From Sympetrum striolatum (taxonomy: Eukaryota > Arthropoda > Insecta > Odonata > Libellulidae): a stretch of 64,000 nt of DNA. Position 1 is the first letter of the stretch. Each line of letters opens with the position of its first letter. Shown one piece after another: positions 57,184 through 64,000 of the stretch. A model generated the notes under the pieces. It ran no database searches and was not told the origin of the DNA. It worked only from the letters and a program-made list of their open reading frames with translations. The translations under genes were made by a program, and so were the position numbers. The stretch spans positions 35,369,849 through 35,433,848 of the forward strand of contig OX388345.1 in assembly GCA_947579665.1 (NCBI GenBank), in the 5' to 3' direction.

Positions 57184-59504
57184 CAAAGCATAAAATCTTT
57201 GCGATTCATAAAAGATTTTTTATTTCCTCAGAACTTTAGCTATTCTAATACATATAATAGAACAAAAGAAAGTAATAACTAAAGAGTGAAAACATATCAG
57301 AAATATAGCATTGAACGGTTATTAAAACCTTATAGTATTCACTTGAGAATATTGTATTGAATTGGAGACAAATTATTACCAATAAATAATATCTAATATA
57401 TTAGATTTAGTTCTGTTTTTCGAACTAAGTTTAAACTACATATATTTTAACACAGATATTCGAAAAGACCGAAAAAAATTCCGCAAAATGCCTTAGTGGT
57501 GATGATACGACACGTGGAATAAATTCACAAAACGGACAGAGAATATCCAACGATGCTTCCAACTAATTTCGTAGCGTAAAAGTTTTGAAATTAGGGCTAC
57601 CATTCAGAAGTCAAAAGGAGCGAAATACTTGGAAACCTAAAAAAAAACTCCGACTTTATTGGAATTGATACAAAGGTGGCACGTGGAAGAATAAAAGTAG
57701 ACCTAAAAATAACTTCATCGATGCTCTTTCTCCTTTCGGATCACGGCCGAACGAAAACAAGCACTTCATAATTATATCGGATGTGTGGGAGGAGATCGAA
57801 ATTCTCCATCGCCGCTGACTTCCACGTCCTCCCACGCACTTGTCCTCTATGGAAGTCGGCAGCGTAGCAACACGAGTTCTCTTGGCGCCCCCTTCTTCCC
57901 CCAATAAATGCGCCCCAACCATCGCTCCCTTCTCTTTGGAAAGCCTCCATGGAAACACGTACGCAACTCCCTCGCACAATTCCCCAACCCCCCGAAATTT
58001 CATTTTGTCTCTCTCTCTCCCGATGGATCCGACAAACAAGCCGACCAACTTCCCCACCGTCGCAGCGCTGGGATACGAAACGTTAACTCTTTTATACTTT
58101 TTTCCGACGTCGTACTCCATTTTTCAATTCCGGGACAAATAAGCGAGGGAAATGAACATGCGGAGCTGAAAGGATCCGAATCGAGTGGAATATAGGGGCG
58201 AGACTCCCCATAACAAGTTACGGGTGGGTCGGGTACAAAAAATCGCTTTTTTTTTCGAAGTAAAGAGAAGCGAAATATTCCGATATCCTGTCTTGCTCAA
58301 AAGTCAACTCCAATAATAAGCGAAGCTGGTACTAATTAATAAGGGCAGAAAAGAGGAAAATATTTAAATCCTTAAAAATTTATCGATAAAGGGAAAATAT
58401 ATTAAATGACACACGGGGAGTCTTAATTTGTAACATTACATTTAATGCTCTCATTAATCTCACATTATACGCAAGATTAATTTTTACGCCTCGATCTAAA
58501 TTAGTTTGTCCCTATTTTCCGTAATAAGATTGATCAAATTGAATGATTTAGAAATATTATGTTGAAAGGCTTCATCCAATTTCACATTATTCATAAGTAT
58601 GTTTCATTTTTAACATCTATAGACTAAACTAAACTATAATTATTGAACTAATCAGAATGTTAATCAACGCTATGAAGCTAATAAATATTTCGCAGAAGTG
58701 ATAAAACACTAAATACATGTCGAATAAATTCAATCGAAGAAGCCTTAACTTGTTGGAACTCCGTAATCGGGATCATATTTATCTTATATTTCACATCTCG
58801 TAGGGTTTTAGCTGATATCTTAAATGCAACCTATCATTGGATTGTTATAGCTTGTGCTATCCTCATTCTACGCTGATTTTCCTAAACCTTCTATACTTAG
58901 GAGTAAACTGATTATGTTGCAGAATAATTGTCTGTTAGAATTTCGGTTTATTTCTGATTAATTCCTGGTGATTCTGAACCTAAAAAGCTGTCAGTACAAC
59001 TGATATTCAAATCGTAACATGAGCAGTGCGCTTGAGGCATATTCGTGACCCGCAGGTTAATTCCTTTTCCCCATTATTTCTCTCCTCTATATCGCGCTTC
59101 TTATGTGATAATTACGATCCATTTGTGAGAAGTACCTCAGTCATTCTTACAAAATCAATTCCGCTACGAAGAAGTCAGGTGGCGAATCCATTAGGAGGCA
59201 CGGCTGTAAGTTATGTATCTCGTTTAATTTTGCAATCGCCCGTTGCAAGCAAACGTGACGACAATAAATGAGAGGCGAAATCTCTTTCTTCTATAACGGC
59301 ATTTTAACATCGACGCGTCGGGAGAACAGAGATTACGTTCGATAAGGATTTGACGACAATTGTGAATGATTGCATAAAACAAGTGAGAAAAAGAGAAAGG
59401 TTTATAGCGCACTATTATAAATGCTGGAACGAATGCAATATGATAAAGATGAAAAGTAAAATCGAGAAGGTAAACGAATCTCGACAGCAAAATTTCAGAC
59501 TCAA
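57184..59504. other. Non-coding stretch, no gene recognised
   Basis: 57640-58200 is more balanced with a C+T-rich plus strand; the 154-codon minus frame (58120-57656) and two overlapping plus frames share it, none recognisable. The rest is AT-rich. Confidence 0.5.
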
Positions 59505-59575
59505 AATTGGGACTCGAACCTGGGTCTCATCCTGTCTGGGTGGATTCTCATACCCATTTGACTACGACGACGTAA
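59505..59575 (-). mobile_element. tRNA-derived SINE head
   Basis: On the minus strand TAGTCAAATGGGTA (59564-59551) is an A-box-like block and CAGGTTCGAGTCCC (59522-59509) a clean B box, spaced as in a tRNA. The tail side runs into AATTTTGAGTCTG without an obvious T-run. Head sequence differs from the 26741 SINE, so it may be another subfamily. The 78-codon plus frame 59350-59586 crosses it and is not a gene. Confidence 0.6.
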
Positions 59576-61286
59576 TCAGGAGGTGATGGTATGTATGAGT
59601 TACACGTACATTTAATGATATGCATTGAGGAAATCTTCGAAAACGTTAAGAAATCTCGTAAACGAATAGTGAGGCTTCACTTCATGAAAAATATACATTA
59701 AATTATCAGGAAATAAAATTCATAAAGAATTACGGATTTCACAAGAAGCAGTAGAAAATGTAAACCGTAATTCTTGGTTCAACTCCTTTCACAATGACTA
59801 CCTGCCAAAATTTAACTGTTACCGTTTAATATTTGGAAAATTAATTCCTAATTATGAAGTAACTTCAATTCATCGAAACGTGTATTTCAGAAATTATAGT
59901 GAAATAAATAGTTCAACGATTCTTCCTGAAACATAAATATTCAAAACAAAAGTAAATATTTTATTTAAGAATCTATAGAATAAGTTTCTCAAAACGAATT
60001 TATTAATTTTTTCTTGAAATAATCGATACTATTAAAAAAAAACGCGACGAAAAATATGTAATTGCTTATTACAGCTATCATTCAGAATGCATCACGTGTT
60101 TGGAGAAAGCGTTACAAGGAAATCATCGCCAGCACAGATAGATACTTCTGGTCGTTCTTTTCGCGGACAATTATCACTAGCTAGGAGGATAAATTAGGTA
60201 AGGATGTTGATTAGGGTGTTAATATCCCAACCAGTAGCTGCTCATGGAGTATACTATATTTATAACTATCTTTGAGTAATTTCGTGGATTCGAAGCCCTA
60301 ATCTCAGATTTGTTTTTTGTAATTTTTAGAAAGAAAAAGAAATAAATGTTGTTATATAAATCAAGCTTATGAATATCCCATGGCTTAGAATCAGTAAAAT
60401 AATTTCCTACCTATGATAAATTACTTGGAAGAAGAAAATAAATTAACACAAGTACAGCCATACCAAATCTGCCTCCACCAATTTTCAGAAAACAATTCAA
60501 TATCAGATGGAAGTGTTGTTACTTCCCCCTTTGGAATTGAAACTGTGTTCCTCCTCTTCAGCAAATATCCGGGTTTTCGAAATATTGATCCCCCCCGGAA
60601 ATGCATTGAAAGCCACGCGGTATCATTCTTTCCAATAAGAAATACAAACAATCATATTAACGTTTGCTCATCTGAACTCATGTTAAATTAACTAGGAAAT
60701 AAATCTCGAGACGAAGAATGAGAGAGGCTTTATTCTACATGTGTTCAAGATGGCTGTAATTTGTATAAAAGAGAATATATACAGTGGGTTGTCAATGGTA
60801 GAATACGACGCAGCACAACTACGAGTCTACCGCATCCGTATTTATTACAGCGAGTGGGAAGGTCGTCCTATAAATCTTTCCGATTAATGAGAGAGAAAAC
60901 TTAAACACCGCGGAGAAGTACGAGCATCAGCCATTACTCCCACCGAATTCCGCGCAACGCTACATATTATTCAAAACCGTTTATCATCGGACGATAGCTC
61001 GCCGGGGAGTAGTTTATAGATGAAATGTTGCAGAAGCGGGGGTACTTGCGCTAGGTCACTCCACCCTCAAAAGTAACGGCTATCATAGACCAAAAGGTAT
61101 AAATAGAAGCAAAGTGTTGTATCACGCGAAGTAGTCCAAAATATACTCCTAATCTCTCTGTAAAGTGTTCAGTCCGAAGGCCGGTTGGTGCCTCACTCAA
61201 AGAGCTTGCAGAGAGGAGTGAGGTTTACTAGGCAGGGTGAGGAGTGAGGTAGTTTGCCCTCGCTTTCTTCACTGAGCAACAATTAT
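59576..61286. other. Non-coding stretch with TATA-like site
   Basis: AT-rich to 60700, then more balanced. GGTATAAATAG at 61097-61107 has a CCACCCTC box upstream (61060) but no initiator at the expected distance and no reading frame after it. GGAGTGAGG occurs twice near 61217-61250. Nothing firm. Confidence 0.4.
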
Positions 61287-61512
61287 CAGTGGTGTAGTGG
61301 CAAATTTTCCAGAGCGGGAACGCTAAATATATTTGTCAAATTATAAGGAAAGTCGTATCAACATCAATCGAGTTTACAAATGTTTATAAATTATTTTTAT
61401 TATTATTTACATCAATCAATTTATACCAAATCAATATTTTGAAATAAATTGGCTATTTTTTTACTGAGGAAAACCAGCCGTTCTTACTCGTTCCCGCTCC
61501 ACTACACCACTG
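61287..61512. mobile_element. hAT-type MITE, 226 bp
   Basis: The element begins CAGTGGTGTAGTGG and ends with the exact complement CCACTACACCACTG. The next block GAGCGGGAACG is also inverted at both ends, with a 12-bp insertion on the left side. Flanks ACAATTAT (61279-61286) and AGAATGAT (61513-61520) agree at 6 of 8 positions, an aged 8-bp target duplication. Interior is AT-rich and non-coding. Confidence 0.85.
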
Positions 61513-62294
61513 AGAATGATATAAGCGGAACATGTCCACGCAAGTGAAGCACAATAAAATACTAGTAAAACTATTTTTGCAGTCCTTTAGGAGAGATCTT
61601 AACCAGTAAAATTATTCACTCATACCTCAGCAGATTGCATTCCATTGCAGCCACGATAAAGACTGTGACAAAAGTAAAGGAGAGATACATTTTTCTCTAC
61701 CCTATACCAAATGAAAACACGAAAATATTCTATTCATCAAATTATGTCAGCAGGAACTCGCAAACTCCCGATAAAACCAGTGAAACTCGAATCTGAATAT
61801 TCGCTAAACACAGTATATTTCCTTCCGAAACGTCGCGTATCCTCCCTTTATTCTCTGTATTCTCCATTATTCCCCGTTTTGCAACCTTTGATGTCGATTC
61901 ACCCCTTTACTGCGCCTTCTATCTTCCCGGCATTCAACGCGGCATCAGTTCCTCAATATCATTCAGACGCTTCTAACGGTGCTGTATTTTCGCCTCCGTT
62001 ACTGGAATCGTCATTTCCCTCCTGCAGTCAAAGCTTTTCCCTCCAGGGCTCATTACAAACGAGGATTATCTCGCGGCTTCACGACTCGCTTCTCAGTTAA
62101 TCTTCTCAATCGAGGCCAATTATTTAAATAAGGTACATCCCGATTATTACAATTTGATTAGTACTATTCTAGAAACCTACACAGTCTTCAACAGTCTCAA
62201 TTTTACCTAATAAAGTCCTCCATCTATAATTAAAGATTTGATACGAGACAAAACATTAGTCTTAAACAGATTTAATAATTAGCTGAAAAATCTT
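61513..62294. other. Non-coding stretch, no gene recognised
   Basis: The plus-strand frame 61711-62100 (129 codons) is rich in Ser, Pro and Phe and has no recognisable motif or flanking splice signals; I leave it uncalled. Confidence 0.45.
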
Positions 62295-62322
62295 CTGGTG
62301 ATTGCACTCACAGTGCGGTATC
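62295..62322 (+). ncRNA. Hammerhead-like remnant with intact stem II
   Basis: CTGGTGA (62295-62301, one change from CTGATGA) is followed by a perfect GCACT-CAC-AGTGC hairpin (62304-62316) in the stem II position, then GGTATC where GAAAC is expected. The preserved helix between two recognisable but mutated boxes makes a decayed ribozyme more likely than chance, though less sure than at 8342. Confidence 0.3.
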
Positions 62323-64000
62323 CATGAGGATTTTTCGTAGAATTTATATTTAAGGTATTACTCAGGCAGGTTCAGTGTTTGAGCTATTAGAATAAATAGT
62401 AATAAAGTTGAGCATCTCAAGGATGTCAGATTACAATAAGCCTATATTCGGTGTGGATATGTACGATTTCTCTTTCTCCCTAACTTCTCGAGTTGTTTTA
62501 ATATACTATTTTCAGAAATATATCGAAAAAAGAAAAATTAGTGTATAGAAATCTTCGCAGCTAATGATCAACAAAGACAAAACTAACGTTGAATTATAAC
62601 GCTCCAGGAGAAGGAGGGGTGAAAAAATCGCGGAATAATATCTATTATGGATAGATAACTAAATAAATTAGTTACCATAGCAAAGGAAGGAAATATATAA
62701 AGTATAAGGAAGAATTCTAAGAATATCGTTCAAAAAATTTCTTTTAGAAAAAGTTAAGGAAATTCATTTTCCAACGACCATCCTAGGTGAAATTGGAATC
62801 AAATTGAGGGTCATAATGTTCTATTTATACCATTCAGTCTATTTCTTCCCTACAGTTTTCAATGATTTAATTTCAACCATGCATCTTCTATCTTCCCTCA
62901 CCTGAACAGCTACACTTCGATAATTAACCCAACATTTTTCTCATAATTTAAAATTTGGCTGAACAGATAAACAGCGCAATAAAACACATTTCAAAACGTA
63001 CAGCGTCTTAATTCCTTGCAGATGTTCCCGCATACTTCCTGACGTCTTTGAATGGGCTATAATTTAGAACAAAATGCCCCGAGCTGTGAGTTAACTGTGC
63101 CAATAGCTAACTTCCTCAAAATCTAGCCCATTCTACGCGCGCAGTTCCTCATAAAAACCCATCCCACTTTCGACCGATATCGCGTTCCCACAGCACCTGC
63201 TCTATTCGCATTTGCTTCCCCATCTGCCACGTATCTTCCTCTTTATCATCGCACATCTCTCCCACGCCGCCCCCGCGGGTGCGCTCCCTTGGCATCTTGT
63301 CTTTACCGTTCCACCTCCACTTCCCTTCTCATCGCTTCCCTCAGATCTGCCCTCGCCTCTTAGCCAAATAACTTTTTAGCTATCGGTAAAAGGCTGTTTC
63401 AACATGCTTCATCCATTCCTCTTCATTTAAACTCGTTTGGGAAATGTACTAGTGCCGGCAAAAATTAAGTTACTTGGGCGAAGATAAAGTTCGATCGGTT
63501 CTGATGGGATAAACGCGACAAAAATTCCCTTTAAATTTAAATATGTGAGTTGTTACGCTATTATAGAGTTTAATTTAGAAATATTCAGGCAACGGAAAGA
63601 CAAAAAAGATTTAATCCTTTATCTCAAGTCTAATGTCGAATTTTGTAGTTTCATCTTTAATATCCTTATCTAATCTCTGAGAACGTGAGTACTAAAGTAA
63701 AAAGACGCCCTTTTGATTTATTCTATTCGTAAGATTACTAAAAATCAGTATAATTCTTTTCTAAGATATTTTCAGTGAAGAATAAGATGTATTGCAACAG
63801 TATAAAAAAAGTAATCTGTAGTTTTCGCTGAATATTATGGGCTTTATCGGGACTTTTTCTCTACTTCTGTTTTTCATTGAATTCGAGGTTCTTGTACAAC
63901 GAGGTATCAATGAGATCTTGCAATTTTGTAGCTTAAAATTTCAATATTTTCATCAGCTCCAAATTTAATTCCACGTAACTTAATCAGATAAAGATAAGTT
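62323..64000. other. Non-coding stretch with a pyrimidine-rich block
   Basis: 63130-63370 has a plus strand dominated by C and T and ends in CTTAG. It could be mistaken for a huge polypyrimidine tract before an acceptor, but no open frame follows. The rest is AT-rich. Confidence 0.45.

Noticed and set aside
57656..58120. 154-codon minus-strand open frame
   Set aside because: Two plus-strand frames of 95-100 codons cover the same bases; purine/pyrimidine skew explains all three.
61097..61135. TATAAATA core promoter
   Set aside because: No initiator at the expected distance and no reading frame or splice signals downstream.
63940..63957. Minus-strand CTGATGAAAATATTGAAAT as a hammerhead core
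   Set aside because: The intervening AAATATT cannot form a helix with a loop; likely chance in AT-rich DNA.
1..64000. CRISPR array, prophage, operon or bacterial genes
   Set aside because: No regularly spaced repeats, no long frames, no ribosome binding sites; all evidence is for eukaryotic non-coding DNA.

Overview
The window looks like nuclear DNA of a metazoan, most likely an arthropod. It is AT-rich, CpG is not obviously depleted, there are no operons or ribosome binding sites, and no reading frame is longer than about 180 codons. The dispersed DNA is typical of insects: hAT and pogo-like DNA transposon relics, foldback MITEs, tRNA-derived SINEs, retroelement 3' tails with AATAAA-type ends, and hammerhead-ribozyme-like cores of the kind known from Penelope-like elements. 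The species cannot be told from the sequence. Almost all of the window is intergenic or intronic, and nearly every short open frame looks fortuitous.

Region by region. 1-4400 is AT-rich DNA with a perfect 48-bp palindrome (741-788) and a 99-bp tandem duplication (2272-2469). 4400-5800 is a CpG-rich block and the only place where I see signs of a gene. On the minus strand an initiator plus a correctly spaced DPE (start at about 5568) is followed by a 97-nt leader without ATG. A 24-codon GC-ending coding stretch follows (5471-5400) and ends at a GTGAGT splice donor; a possible 23-nt second exon lies at 5225-5203. The rest of that gene would lie beyond the left edge or in exons I cannot recognise. 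5800-24000 holds ribozyme-like relics (8342, 9714-9739, 21384), small tandem repeats, a 167-bp foldback element (17463-17629) and an (AT)35 microsatellite. 24255-27000 is rich in mobile DNA: a retroelement tail, a 659-bp hAT element with terminal inverted repeats and 8-bp target duplication, and a SINE insertion with a head-to-head inverted tRNA-like promoter flanked by a perfect 12-bp target duplication. 28000-46000 is mostly featureless, with SINE fragments and several GC-richer or purine-rich blocks.

46000-50600 is structurally the most complex part. It has two adjacent near-perfect hairpins, a 135-bp tandem duplication, and an old segmental tandem duplication (47432-49507 and 50037-50573). 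One copy of the segmental duplication carries 1.37 kb absent from the other, and a tRNA-Leu retropseudogene with a 9-bp target duplication sits at the edge of the second copy. 54460-54950 is a frameshifted, internally deleted pogo/Tigger-like transposon. 57150-62320 has two more ribozyme-like cores, a SINE head and a 226-bp hAT MITE. I see no CRISPR array, rRNA, intact tRNA or complete protein-coding gene, and no convincing new multi-gene system. The items worth following are the candidate promoter plus first exon, the dated tRNA retroinsertion inside a segmental duplication, the inverted SINE and the scattered ribozyme relics.
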